NCBI GenBank assembly: GCA_021464245.1
Contig: JADCRB010000024.1
Span: forward strand, 374,181-438,180
From: Carallia brachiata
Lineage: Eukaryota; Streptophyta; Magnoliopsida; Malpighiales; Rhizophoraceae
Direction of reading: 5' to 3'
Length of the DNA stretch: 64,000 bases
Shown: positions 14,607 through 26,622 of the stretch, in pieces
Layout of the letters: the number at the start of each line of letters is the position of its first letter
Numbering within the stretch: the first letter of the stretch is position 1
The notes under the pieces: model-generated
Seen by the model: the letters and a program-made list of their open reading frames with translations, nothing else
What the model was told of the DNA's origin: nothing
The model's database searches: none
Translations under genes and position numbers: made by a program

Positions 14607-16502
14607 GACTCCTCCGATTCAAGAACCCGAACCGGAACTCCACAAAGAAATCAAGAAAGATATTTATTTATTTATTTATTTATTTAAGTATAATAATAAT
14701 TTAATAAAGAGAGCGATGTGTCTGTAGAGAATTGGATTGTTTCTTTCTTTCTTTCTGTGGTTTGTGGGAAGAAAAGCTTCTTTTGATTAATGGGGTTTTT
14801 GGCGCCCGCCCCTTTTCGCAGCGAAGACGGAGAGATTAATCTTTGGGCCGTCCGATTAAAATGCGTGATGGTGTTTTGAGCTTGGCCAATCCCAGGTCAA
14901 TTAGGACAAAATCGTTGATCAGATACGTGTCAAGTGATTAGATTAGATCGATTTGAGTAGGACCCACCCCGTAACAGATTCAATGAAAATATGGGAACTT
15001 TGGGATGGAATTTTGGACGGATATGGTATACATCTGAACCGTTGCCAATTATGCGGACCATAGCTGCGACGCAAGCACGTACATTTGGTTAAAAAAAATA
15101 AATTACAGAGAATTAATAATTTAATATAATCCATCGTTGAAGGAATGAGGAGGAATGGAGGAAGGTGGAAAGATAGCATAAAGTTTTTAAAAATTTTTGA
15201 TATTTTTGTTTAATTATAGTTTTTTAGTTATAAATTAAATATTACGTGACGTATCAGATATTATAAAATAATTTATTTTGTCGCTTTTTATGTTTATAAA
15301 TTAATAAAATTTGTTATTACGTTAAATTTGTGACAAAATTGTTATTAAATATAATTTATTTTTTAAAAAAATCATGTTAAATTTATGAAAATATGTAAAT
15401 TTACGATATATTAATATATTAACTCAAATGGATCCAATTTAATTGAAATTGGTCGAGGCAGCATTACCTTCACAATCTAAGTAAGGGCTCAAATTTTTGT
15501 CTTTACCTTCACTTTTTTTATTTCCAACAATTGGACCGTCAGCTCTATGAGACCAACAAAAAAAAAAAAAAAAGTATATTACCTCTAATAGTAAAAGCAT
15601 TCTCAAACTCATCATATAAATAAACCTCAATTAATTTTTTGGTTTAAGTCAATTGGATCGACTTGAGGACTACGAACTTATAGAAAATAAAACTTAAGAC
15701 AGTTGGACCTCATGAAGCTTGAAAGCTTTTAAAGCTGGCCGGATGGGTCACATACAATGTATCAATAATGCATACAATGAATCCAATAAAAAGCAAAAGG
15801 AATATTGCGTTTGCTTTAAAATTCAAACTCGCTAACCTGTTTCCTTAATCAGTACTTAGATGCGGATTTCTAATTTACTCTAAATAATCTTTAAAGTATT
15901 AATTACACTTAATTTCCAGAATTTTGTAGATTGTCCGATATAAATTTTTTAAAGAATAGGCGAATTATTCTTGTTGAATAGTAAATTCCATCAAATGGGA
16001 ATGACCAAAACAATAATTATAGACTTGACTACAAAAATAAATAAATGAATAAATAAATTGTTTACTTGTTTAGGGCGCAAACAACAAATGGGCAGGCGTT
16101 TTGCTTTCCCGAGCTCCAGTCAAATGGAGAAAATAAATCATGAAAAAGCCAAATAGGATATCGCACAAACGACAGCGTTTTGTCCTACGTGTTTGTTGAG
16201 GATCGCTTGATAGACCGTTGTTTCAGGTACATGGTCTCCACAACAATCCTCAATCCTCCAGCAAAATCCTTTTCCTAATAATGGCCAACTAAAAATGGCC
16301 ACCCAAATTTATCTGAAACTTGAAATTTAAAGCATATTTTCCTCCTCTCCGCTTCTGCCCTCTCTTCTTCCCTCACACAATCCTCACAGAGAAAGAGAGG
16401 GACAAAAATCATGATCTGGGTTTCCATTGCCAAGGTCATGATCTTGTATTTCATAACCCTTTGAGCCATTTCCTACCATTTTATTGCTTGTTTGAAGTAA
16501 CA
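14607..16502. promoter_or_regulatory. Divergent intergenic region between MOS14 and MYOB
   Basis: About 1.9 kb separates the two start codons. It holds the 5' leaders and promoters of both genes. An ATTT/TATT repeat lies at about 14660-14685, in or next to the MOS14 leader. The middle (15180-15420) is very AT-rich. I see no third gene, no convincing TATA box and no clear transposon here. Confidence 0.5.
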
Positions 16503-18677
16503 ATGGCAAAGAGATCTTTTAAAAGTTTTGTGGAACAAGAACTTGGAAAGTTCCCACATTTCTTGATTTATGCAGTGCTTGAATGGGTCTTGATATTTGT
16601 GCTATTCATTGATGGGTTTCTTGCATTCTTTGCCAATGAGTTTGCCAAGTTCTTCGAATTGAAGATCCCTTGTTTGCTCTGTACAAGGATTGATCATGTT
16701 CTTGTTCATAGAAAAGCTGACTTTTATTACAATGACTCGATATGCGAATGTCACAAGAAGGACGTTTCGCGTCTGGCTTATTGTCACACCCACAAGAAGC
16801 TTACTGATATAAAGAAATTGTGTGAGGCGTGTCTTCTTTCTTTTGCCACCGAGAGAGAATCTGACTGCTATACTTACAAGGCCCTTATTGGGATATTGCA
16901 TAAGGACATCGAAATGCTTGTTGATGATGACCAAGAGGTTCACTTGACATTGCTTACTGGAAGGATGAATGACACCGAGCAGGTTGAGAAAAGCAGTCTT
17001 CACCATTGTTCCTGTTGTGGGGCGTCGTTGAAAGAGAACAGCCGTTCAAGGGGGAAGAAAGCAGGACTGCCTTCACAAGCACCTGCACCTGCACCTTCTC
17101 CAAGAGCACCATTTGCGAGTTTGAGGAATGAGGAGCCTGACAATGTGGACATGCCTTATATAGGATACACAGAGCTCAAGTTTTCCAATAATGAACCTGA
17201 ACCTCGCGAGGATGAGGATGGATCAAACCCAGATAATCTTGCTAAACGATGTGAGTATTGAATATGACTCCTTTTCTCTTCCCCTTAATAACACTTTAGT
17301 GGGGCTCCTTCAAGCTCCTGAACGTGGCTTTGCCTTTGAACATATATCTTGCTATTGTCCACACTGTTATCAATCCCTTCAATCGCTTACGCTTTTGAAA
17401 TTTGGCAACTTTGGCAAAAAAAAGTGATGTCACTTGTAGCAGACAACAATTTTCTTCTTTTTGAACAATATCATTGAACTAGCGGATAAATTTTGTTTGG
17501 CAGTAAGGGAAGACGTCAAAGCTGCCACAGTGCCCCGATTGACAGAAACCGAGGATGGGAGCGAAGAAAGGACACCTACTTTTATCAGAGGCAACAAGTT
17601 TTTTGGAATACCTCTAACAGATTCTGCCAATGGCAGTCCTCGATGGGCTCCTAGGTTGCAAAGGAAATCAACACTTGAAAAGAAAGAATTTGCAACTGAG
17701 TCAACAGAAGGAAACATGTCAAATGAAGCCGACAGTGACTCTATTTTGACTCACTTGAAACGGCAGGTTCGTCTGGATCGTAAGTCACTGATGGCATTGT
17801 ACATGGAACTAGATGAAGAAAGAAATGCCTCCGCTGTTGCAGTTAACGAAGCTATGGCCATGATCACCCGTCTGCAAAGAGAAAAGGCAGCAGTACAGAT
17901 GGAAGCATTGCAGTATCAAAGAATGATGGAAGAGCAGGCAGAGTATGATCAGGAAGCCTTGCAATCAACAAAGGATATGCTTTTGAAGAGAGAGGAAGAA
18001 ATCAAGGCTTTAGAGGACGAACTTGTAGCATACAGGATAAAATATGGTGACTTGAGTGAAGACGAGGATTACCAGGAACTGAAATCACATTCTTACTCAT
18101 CCTTTACCGAAGGATATGATTGTATCAGTTCAGCATTAATTTCTGTGGAAAAGCAGGATGGAAATGGAGAAAAAGTTCCAAACAGTGAACTGTCTTCAAC
18201 TTTGCAGGATGAAAATGGAGGGGGCACATTCAAATCCCAAAGAAGTTTTCAAAGGGATAAATTCCGTAATCTTGGCCGGTTAAAAAATCTGGCTGAGAAA
18301 ACTGATGTTTTGTCAAATGACGGGCCTCCTTCCTCACAGTCTAGCTCTAACAATGTCAACAAAATGGAAGAAGAGACAGGTAACATGCATAGTTCTATTC
18401 ATACCATATAATTAGATCCAAACAAGTTCCATATGTGAAAGTCTTTTTAATACACAAATTTTCCTCATTTTCTATGACTACAGAACAAGAAAGCAAATCA
18501 AAATTAGTAAGATATTTGTCACATCTTCATGAGCGGGTTAAGGCACTTGAAGCTGACAGTGGATTCTCGAAGCACAAGGACTTTGCACTCGAGGATGGCA
18601 ATCAAAGTGGAACACTTTTGACAGAGATATCTGATAGTATACAAAGGCTTGCTCAATTGGTCACGGATGCCGTTTAA
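16503..18677 (+). CDS. Myosin-binding protein, MYOB5/MYOB6 type (GTD-binding, DUF593)
   Basis: Membrane-anchored receptor that binds the globular tail of class XI myosins, linking vesicles to actin-based transport (known for the MYOB family). Three exons: 16503-17250, 17504-18379 and 18484-18677, giving 605 residues. Near the N-terminus is a hydrophobic segment (about residues 16-45, FLIYAVLEWVLIFVLFIDG), followed by a cysteine-rich part with PCLLC and HCSCCG. The GTD-binding coiled coil is about residues 325-430 (LKRQVRLDRKSLMALYMELD through LKREEEIKALEDEL). A second short coiled coil (YLSHLHERVKALEADS) ends the protein. I chose MAKRSFKSF as start because it begins the family's conserved N-terminus; an in-frame ATG at 16320 only adds non-conserved leader. 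The frame is clean throughout. Best relatives from memory are At1g18990 and At1g74830. Confidence 0.93.
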
Positions 18678-18779
18678 CGACGATAATGATGCTTTATCCT
18701 CGTTCATCTTCTTGGTAATCTGCTCTCAAACTCATCGAACTTGACAAAGTTAAGAGAAAAGTGTGTGTGTGAGCGCGTG

Positions 18780-18822
<43 letters not shown>

Positions 18823-20639
18823 CTAGCCCGTGTTAATTCAAGCATGAATGTTGATTTGCAAATGCCGGGACTTGTCCTTTCTTCTTGTCACCGATCTTGC
18901 ATCCCTTTGCCTTTGCAGTTTTCCTTTTTTCTTGTTAGGATGTACATGTACATATGATTGCTGCATGCTGTGAGGTATTGAAGTTCTGGCTTTGAGGCTT
19001 CATGGAGCTGTCCAACATCACTACCTTCTTTTACTGTGGTAAGAGGTTGAATTTTGTAATTTGGTGTTTTGTCTATGAACATAAAAATTGCTGTCACAAA
19101 TTGAAAAAAGTTGCACGATTTTCTGGACTGAATATTTACCAAGATCACAAATCACTCTTTAATATGGTTAGTTCACCCATTTACCTAAGAGAGAAAATTG
19201 GTCTGGTACAGGATCTATCGTCTCTCCCAAGGTGGTGAAATATATTTTTCCAGTTCTCAGCTTCACTGGAAGTTGGTTTAGCCATTTGTTTTGGCCCCTT
19301 TTTTGTAAAGTTGCCTATCCCAATAATTCCTGAGCAAGAATCTGAAACCTGCATGAGACTCCTGTGAACTTTGCTGTCCTGCAAGTTCTTGGGCAGCCAA
19401 TTGTATTGCTTTACTTCGTATAATCTTATATTGTCGATAAAGACAAAATATACAATTTTATTGGGAAGAAATGCAAACAACCATCTACAGGTTGACCTCT
19501 TGATGCAAACTTGTATTTACCTTTTTATGGTCTCACATTTCACCGCCTCACAGTTTTGCATCACAAAAATCTTGTCAGCATATGCACGCATTGTCGCCAT
19601 CCTGAATATTTACCTTTGTTATGGATACAGCACCTGCAACTAATGTAATCTAGTTGACCCTAGTGTCAGCCGAGGCAGAGAGCAGGAAGACAGGAGCTCT
19701 CAAGGTTACATGAAATGTACTCCAGTTTTGCATGTTAATTCTTTCATGTTTGTAGGCATGTTCTTCTGATCAGCATGCCTCTATTTTTCAGAAAGGTGCC
19801 ATAGGATACTGACAAAGATGGTAGAGAGGGATGAGGAAGCATCTTCGCAAACGAGAAGCAGGTGACAAGGGTTACAGCCCCAATGTACTGGATCAGCTTG
19901 AAACACAATTGTATCTTTTTGCCAAAACTGAATCAAGGAATCCTCCATTTTTTATTCCTTCCATTGATACATTTTCTGTTAGTATTGTGCCTTTTCTAAA
20001 TGTGCTTTTAGAATATAGATGAAGTGACTGTAGTCAGAACCATTTTTCATTCACTCAGCCTTTTCTGCACCCATGCTGCCAACCACGAGGTCAAACCCGC
20101 AACCTCACCCTCACCCACCTCCTCTCCTACTGCTGCTGTGCAAAAAAAAATGGTTCCGTCCTTAGAAAAAAGGGGAAATTATTTGGACCAGTTACCAAAA
20201 GACCAATGCAAAATGCATCACACAGCTAAGTCATCACCATTAACAGATTTGAATCTCCGTGCGCTTGACATTCTTCATCCTGCAACTCTGCCCATGTTTC
20301 GACATATCCCTAGTGTGCCATCTCATTATAAACACTCGAAAGAATGATGGAAGCAACTAAATATCGAGTCGAAGACAGCAGCCAATTAAAATGTTATTTC
20401 AAGCTTGAATTGGCAAACAAAAGTACTCAGCAGCACGGCAATTTGGCAGTACAAATGCAAAATCAAAATGTGCACTCTCACAAATCAGCTTAACCAGGTA
20501 TCTAAACCCAGTGGGGTCAAGAATTTCGTGTTATTGCTGTTTCTTTTGCTTTTCAAGATAGAAAACAAAAACCATCTACATTTTAAACCTACGAACTGAA
20601 AACACTTTCATCAATGCATATATCACAATACTTGCAAGT
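18678..20639. other. 3' flank of MYOB, no clear gene
   Basis: Contains the MYOB 3' UTR and about 1.9 kb without a recognisable gene. Two plus-strand open stretches (19831-20022 and 20024-20347) have fairly balanced composition but match no family I know and have no start context or splice partners I can defend. Confidence 0.5.
18784..18818. repeat. (GA)n microsatellite in MYOB 3' UTR
   Basis: About 17 GA units, roughly 105 bp after the MYOB stop codon, so probably transcribed in the 3' UTR. Confidence 0.9.
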
Positions 20640-20818
20640 TACTAATACGTACAGTGCGGTGGCGTTGGTGTACCTACGTAGAAGGACTGGAAGTTCCATT
20701 CCTCAACGAGAACCGACCTCGCCTGCCCGGAGAGCGCCTTCACTTCCTCCTCCAGCAGCGGCTTGCACTGAATCAGGTGATCGATCTGACGGTCCAGATC
20801 GCCCTGGAACGGAATCGT
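20640..20818 (-). pseudogene. PP2A catalytic subunit N-terminal fragment
   Basis: The minus strand reads [14 protein letters not shown], then [22 protein letters not shown], the N-terminus of the serine/threonine phosphatase PP2A catalytic subunit (homology at 20681-20800). The codon where the start should be is ACG (20816-20818), followed by IPFQG; functional genes begin with a short M..NGD-like leader. After NFQS the frame runs into unrelated sequence and stops at 20640, before the metal-binding GDIHG motif. Nothing further of the enzyme lies nearby. The upstream sequence is GA-rich, as in a 5' leader. I read it as a dead fragment with a lost start codon. A true exon 1 with its other exons deleted is the alternative. 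Confidence 0.75.
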
Positions 20819-21034
20819 TTCTTCTCCTTCTCCTCCTCCTCTTGCGTACAGATTTCATTATTAGGGACTGTGGCCGGGTTTGAGCTCAGCTCATGGCAGT
20901 GTCATTGATAGATAAACTGATAATCGGGACATCTCAAGTTAGATTTTGTGGAAATTTTCTTTTTCGGTCCCTGGTTTTTGTTGTTTTTGGTTAAAAATGA
21001 AGGTTGAAGAACCCAATATAATTAAAAGGTTAAA

Positions 21035-24000
21035 CTAAAATACACCATGGCGTGGCCACTGCACGCCAAACACATCTTGCCGTAAGAAAATATTAACTGG
21101 AGCTGGCAGCTCATGGAAAATGTGGAACCCCCATGATAACGAAGAAGCATGGCCTACCATCCAATCTGCTACCATGTTACCCTCCCGATGTATATGATGA
21201 AGTTTCACAGACCAGTCACGAGTTATAATATCTCTACAATTCTGAATCAAATTGGCTTGCGGGTGCGATGAAGTCACCCCTCGCTGAATACATTGCAAAG
21301 CCACCATGGAATCTACCTGTAAATAAATTTTCCGGAAGCCACAGTTCCATGCCATTTCTAGACCATCAAGAATTCCCCACAATTCTGCCGAGAGCACCGA
21401 ACATATACCAATGTTATGGGCAAAACCACCCAACCATACACCATTCAAATCCCGCAGAACACCTCCCGCACTAGCCAAAGATTGATGGCCCCTCACCGCA
21501 CCATCTGTATTGAGAGCAATCCAATCCGCAACAGGGGGGCACCAAGAAACTAGGAAATTTTGAGGCTGGGTAGATTGAATCTGTAACGGAGACTTGGATA
21601 GTCCAAGATTAATTTCTCCGAATTGCCGAAGTAGGAAATAGACGGGGTAATCATTCATTGCCTTGCCCGCCAGAACTTGTTCATTGCGCCATCGCCATAT
21701 CCACCAGCACGAGATAGCAAATAAGGAAGCCCAACCAGTGATAGAAGAATTAGAAGCTACACCCTTGTCACCATAAAGATTGTCCGTGAACCAGTCTAGA
21801 AAGGTAGCAGCAAAGAACTGACTCCTTTGTGATGGTGAAACCAAAGAACAACAAACCTTCTTAGCAGCGCCACAATCTCGGAGTAGGTGTAGTACCGTCT
21901 CATCACCCCCAGAACATAGAGAACACTCGCTAGACTGACTCAAACCTCTACGCCATCTTTCTGAATTAGTCAAATACCTTCGCAACCTGCCAGAGGAAGC
22001 AACGAACTCTTTCAGGCACTTTCACCTTCCAAAGACCATGCAGCTTCTTGGACCATGGATCCGACTCTCTATTCCCGGGATGGGTTTTGAGAGCTTTATA
22101 GGCGGCCTTCACCGAAAAACAACCGTCAGTAGCATCGCCCCAAACTAGTCTATCTGGGTTTTGATCTCCTGGGCATAAGACCATAGCTGCAAGAGTTTTG
22201 CAAATCTGGATCGGGAGACATGACTGAAGAATTGGCCAATTCCAACCAACTCCTTGGACCCAATAGTCACCAACCTTGGCATCCTGTTCATCTTGAGAAA
22301 GTGACTGGGTAGCATACAAATTCAGAGGTTCACCCAAGAGCCAATTATCCCACCAGAAGCGCGCCAAACAACCATTACCAATCTTCCATTTAGGACAACG
22401 TGGATTAACTCATTGGAACGAACTATTCCTTTCCAAGCGGACGATGCAACTTGCTTATAACGCAACAATATATTGTTATTTCTACAATATTTTCCTTGTA
22501 GAACTCTACTCCATAAACTGGACGGTTCTGTCAAAAATCGCCATCCCAGTTTTGCTACAAAAGCCCCATTTGCGTTCCTTGCATCACGAATTCCCAAACC
22601 ACCATCTTCTTTTCCTTTGCAAACATCTTTCCAGTTCACCAGATGAACCCTTCTAGATTGCTCCGTATCCCCCCATAGGAAACTGCGATTGAGTCGATCT
22701 AATTGATCACAAATAGAAGCTGGAATAACAACTGTTTGCATAGCATAAGTTGGCAACGAGGTTAAAACAGATTTAATCAATGTTAGTCTTCCAGCGAATG
22801 ACAACTGTTTAGCTTTCCAACCCGACAGTCGCTTCTGAACTTTATCAATAATATCCCTGTATAAATCAGCAGTCATACGACCATTAATAGTTGGCATACC
22901 CAGGTAGCGTCCTAGATCGTCTGTCAATTGCACTCCACAGGCACCACTCAGGGCCCTAGCCGTTCGTCTTTCAATGTTATGTGAGACAAGGAGTCTAGAC
23001 TTTGCAAAATTAATTTTCTGTCCCGAATGGCCACAAAAAACATCAAGACACCGTCTGACCACAGAAATTTGATCCAAGCTTGCTTCAGCTAATAAAATCA
23101 CATCTTCAGCAAAAAATAGGTGAGACAAACTCGGTCCTTGTCTAGATAGATATACTGGCTTCCAGTTTCCAAAGAGATCTCCTCTTCAATTAAATGAGCA
23201 AGACGCTCAATACATAAGACAAAAAGATAAGGTGACAATGGATCTCCTTGTCTAATCCCACGCGATGGAGAGAAGGCTTCTGTGACCTCACCATTCCAAA
23301 GAATACTCATCCGCGTCGTAGACACACAGTCCATAATTAAGTTAATCCATCCACTAGGTAAAGCTAACTCCATCAAAGTAGTGCGTATAAAATCCCAGCT
23401 CAAACGATCATATGCTTTTTCCAAGTCCAATTTCAAAATCATCGCTCCCTTTTTTCCCCGCATGTTGCGCATTGAATGAAGGACCTCTTGCAAAATAACT
23501 ATGTTGTCAGTAATTTGTCTCCCAGGGACAAAGCTGGTCTGTGTTGGAGACACCCACTTTGGAAGAAATTCCTTCAATCTGTTAATAATAACTTTGATGA
23601 TAGTCTTGTAAGTCACGTTGCATAGACTAATGGGTCTGTAATCAACTAGTCTTTCTGGAGCTGACTTTTTTGGGATAAGAACTATCCCAGTGTCATTTAA
23701 ACCATCTGGGAATTTTCCACCATTCAGAATTCCCAACACAAAAGAAGTGAAAGAAGCCCCAACTACTTCCCATTGCTTCTGGAAGAAGACAGCGTGAAAC
23801 CCATCCAAACCCGGAGCTTTAAAACCATCCATCGAAAAAATAGCATGTTTAACATCCTCTACCGTGAAAGACTTGATTAAACACCCCATTTCTCGTGCCG
23901 TTAATTGCCGAAACCGACCAATAAGCATTTGACCAACACTGTTATTCTCATCTGCTGTATAAAGCTCACGAAAAAAGTTGATAGTCATAGCTTGCAACCG

Positions 24001-25164
24001 ACCAGGATCATGTAACCATTCACCTGAATCCATCTGTAAGGCTTCAATCTTATTCTGCTTACGACGTATCACAGTTTTGGTATGGAAGTATCGGGTATTG
24101 CGATCTCCATCTGAAATCCACTTGGCCCTGGACTTTTGATACCACAAAAGTTCTTCCTGGCGGAGAACTACAGCCAATTCACTTTTCAGCTTGCGTTCCA
24201 AATTGTATAGGCCACGGTGATAACGGTATGAAAGGACAGCTTGACATCCTTGAATCCGATTTAACAGACGCTTCTTCCTCCAAAATATATTACCAAAAAC
24301 ACTGCGATTCCATTTTGAAAGGGCATTCGAAAACTGGTTTAGAGCTTGAGGAAGCGAAGACTCAATATTCCAGGAATCGCGAACAAAATTATCAAAATCT
24401 CTATGAAGAAGCCAAGCCGCTTGGAAATGGAAGGGTCTCTGTCCTACCCTGAAGCCTGAAGTAGCCACCATTTGAATAAGTAGTGGACAATGATCAGATT
24501 GAATCCGAGGGAGATGACGCACAATTGCTTCTTGCCACTCCATCCTCCACTGAACATTCACAAGTGCCCTATCAAGACGACCAAACACTCGAGTGCGAGG
24601 AGATAGCCCTCTTGTCCATGTGAATTTCGGACCAACAAAACCCAATTCTATAAGCGACATATGGTTAATCCAGCTAGCAAACTCTTCCCATCGATATCTT
24701 CTCAAAACACCTCTCCCAAGCCTTTCGTCAGGGGACTTTATAGAGTTAAAGTCCGCTCCTAGAAGCCACGGTAGAGACATAGAGTCATTCAAGACACTCA
24801 GCTTCCTCCAAAGTTGACACTTCCTATCATCACTGGGCGTGGCATAGATTGCTGTAAAACACCAAGGAGACTGGCATGGCTCATCAATTTGCATGTGAAT
24901 ATATTGCTCATCTTGCTCCAAAACGGTGATGTTGAAAGATTCCTTGTGCCACATTACCCAAATGCCATCACTGAAACCACGAACCTCTTCTCTAATAACC
25001 GCGGAATAACCAGTCTCTGAGCAAGCACGATCTGCCTGCACACCACCTATCCGCGGTTCCAAAAGCACTAGAATTGACGGCTTGTGTAACTGTATGAAAA
25101 GCTTCAAAGTATTCATGAAATCGGAGCTTGCGGCTCCATAACAGTTCCATATTAATATATTCAT
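21035..25164 (-). pseudogene. LINE ORF2: endonuclease, reverse transcriptase, RNase H
   Basis: Copy-and-insert enzyme of the LINE, broken into four frames: 25164-23098, 23128-22322, 22367-21966 and 21985-21035. The N-terminal AP-endonuclease domain starts MNILIWNCYGAASSDF and includes LLGADFNSI and SDHCPLL. The RT has FKAPGLDGFHAVFFQ, YRPISLCNVTYK, LKLDLEKAYDRLSWDF and GIRQGDPLSPYLFVLCIE. The catalytic FADD box reads FAED (near 23100), with glutamate for the first aspartate. The zf-RVT region has FLWQVA and CSLCSGGDETVLHLLRDC. The C-terminal RNase H keeps its acidic residues (NTDGAVRG, SAELWG, QVDSM, VADWM). Two of the three breaks need one extra base to restore the frame; the one near 21975-21985 needs one base removed or two added. 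Confidence 0.9.
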
Positions 25165-25230
25165 TAATAGAGAAATAAAGAAGGAAGGAACCTGATCATC
25201 CTATCTCAACCAAACGAAGGTACATGACAT

Positions 25231-26451
25231 TCACTGACCCATTGGCTGAAGCCCATCCACCTGCTCAGCTTGCATATCAACAAGAGTCTCAGAAACCTGA
25301 GACGTTGACTCTGAAGTTTGGCATATAGTCCCTTCACACTCCATACCTACATAAATATCTGGCGGATCAGGGGGGTGTGGCATGGGGCCTAAAGCTTGGC
25401 CCAACACTTGGTTTGAGGAAATAGGGGGGTCAACCAAGATCTCCTGTTGAGAAGCAGAAGTAGTCTCAGCTTGGCCCTTCTCTTTCTGCACGTTTAAGTT
25501 TTGCTGGGTATGTATCTGTGCCACCTGGCGCTCATCTGATAATCTTCTTGAATAAACACGTGGCGTAGAATTTTTGGGCACCCTTTTGTCAGTTATTTCA
25601 GCACAGTTTACCTCCTCTGTATTTCCGGACTGCACATGCGCAAGTTCTTGCGTAATTGAAGAAGACGTGCGTTTCCCCATTGGCGAACTGCCACGTGGAC
25701 GCTGATCATGCATGACCGCTGCTGGACGAATCTGGGTTTGAACATCAGTTACATGGATTTCCAACGGCGGTGCCTGGGTCTCATCTGTTGGATTTATTTC
25801 TTCCTGATCTAATACCGTGAAACGAGATCCGTTGGGATTTTTCTCATTCTGCTCATGGGTTACTGCAGCAACATCATTGTTTTTGCGGTTCCTTTGAGTA
25901 GCACCTCGTCTGGGGCGTTGAACCAACATCCAAGGACCATAAGCTTCAGTGTGTTCTGGTTTCGAATTGGGTTGCGCTTGAGGACCAGGATTACAATTTT
26001 CACGAAGGTCTACAGTTTTTTTGCAGTCACCAGAACGATGGCCATAAATACCGCAATCAAAACAAACAAGTTGGATTCCTTCATACTCAATCCGTCGAAT
26101 CTGACCACCCAATTCATATCGAGTTACAAGTGGTTGAGACAAGTCAAGTTCGACGCAAATTCTCGCATAGTTACCACGAGTGACATCCATGGTGTTTGCA
26201 TCAACCTTCATAGTCTTACCAATCCGGTCTCCTATACGCCACAATAGTTTCAAGTCATAATACTCAATAGGAAGTTGTGGTAAGCGAATCCATGCTGCAA
26301 GTTTTTCAATACTAGCTTCATCCGGATCAAAATCAGGCTTCCAACGTTGAATGGTCAGATAGTGACCAGCTATCAACCATGGTCCTCCATAATACACTGC
26401 TTCATATTCCTCCAGAGAATCTAACTTGACAAGGAAGTAATCATTGCCCAA
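25231..26451 (-). pseudogene. LINE ORF1: DUF4283 and CCHC zinc knuckle
   Basis: RNA-binding chaperone-like ORF1 protein of plant LINEs. It has a DUF4283 core (GNDYFLVKLDSLEEYEAV, GGPWLIAGHYLTIQRW) and a knuckle CFDCGIYGHRSGDC (the CX2CX4HX4C spacing is intact), followed by a long low-complexity tail. Upstream of residue 1 the same frame continues with SPKGKLQLVDL but soon meets a stop. A fragment in another frame (26421-26639) contains GRPVSF, so the N-terminus is frameshifted near 26490-26505. Confidence 0.85.
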
Positions 26452-26622
26452 GTCGACAAGCTGAAGTTTGCCTTTCGGTGACCACGTTTTTTGGAGTTGC
26501 TGAAAGAGACTGGCCGGCCCATGGAGTTCCTAAAACAGGATTTGAAATGTCTAGGCCTAGATTTCTGGCCCATAATGCCACACAAGACATCACGAGTACA
26601 CCAACAAAATTGTAGAAATTTT

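Larger units (their letters stand above)
20959..26609 (-). mobile_element. L1-type plant LINE with RNase H domain, inactivated
   Basis: About 5.65 kb on the minus strand carrying ORF1 (DUF4283 plus zinc knuckle) and ORF2 (endonuclease, reverse transcriptase, zf-RVT, RNase H). Candidate target-site duplications are TTGTGGAAATTTT (20946-20958) and TTGTAGAAATTTT (26610-26622). These 13-mers differ at one base and read AAAATTTC... in the element's orientation, as expected for L1 endonuclease. The 3' end shows only an A-rich stretch (about 20972-20995), not a clean poly-A tail. Several frameshifts and a changed RT active site make it non-autonomous. The 5' end looks truncated or damaged inside ORF1. 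It lies upstream of, and in the same orientation as, the PP2A fragment. Confidence 0.88.

Noticed and set aside
16320..16502. Upstream in-frame ATG extending MYOB by 61 residues
   Set aside because: The extension is not conserved in composition or pattern; the family begins at MAKRSFKSF.
19831..20347. Two adjacent plus-strand open frames as a possible gene
   Set aside because: No family resemblance, no splice model and no clear start; kept only as a note in the flank.
23098..26247. Plus-strand ORFs opposite the LINE
   Set aside because: They are antisense shadows of the LINE ORFs.
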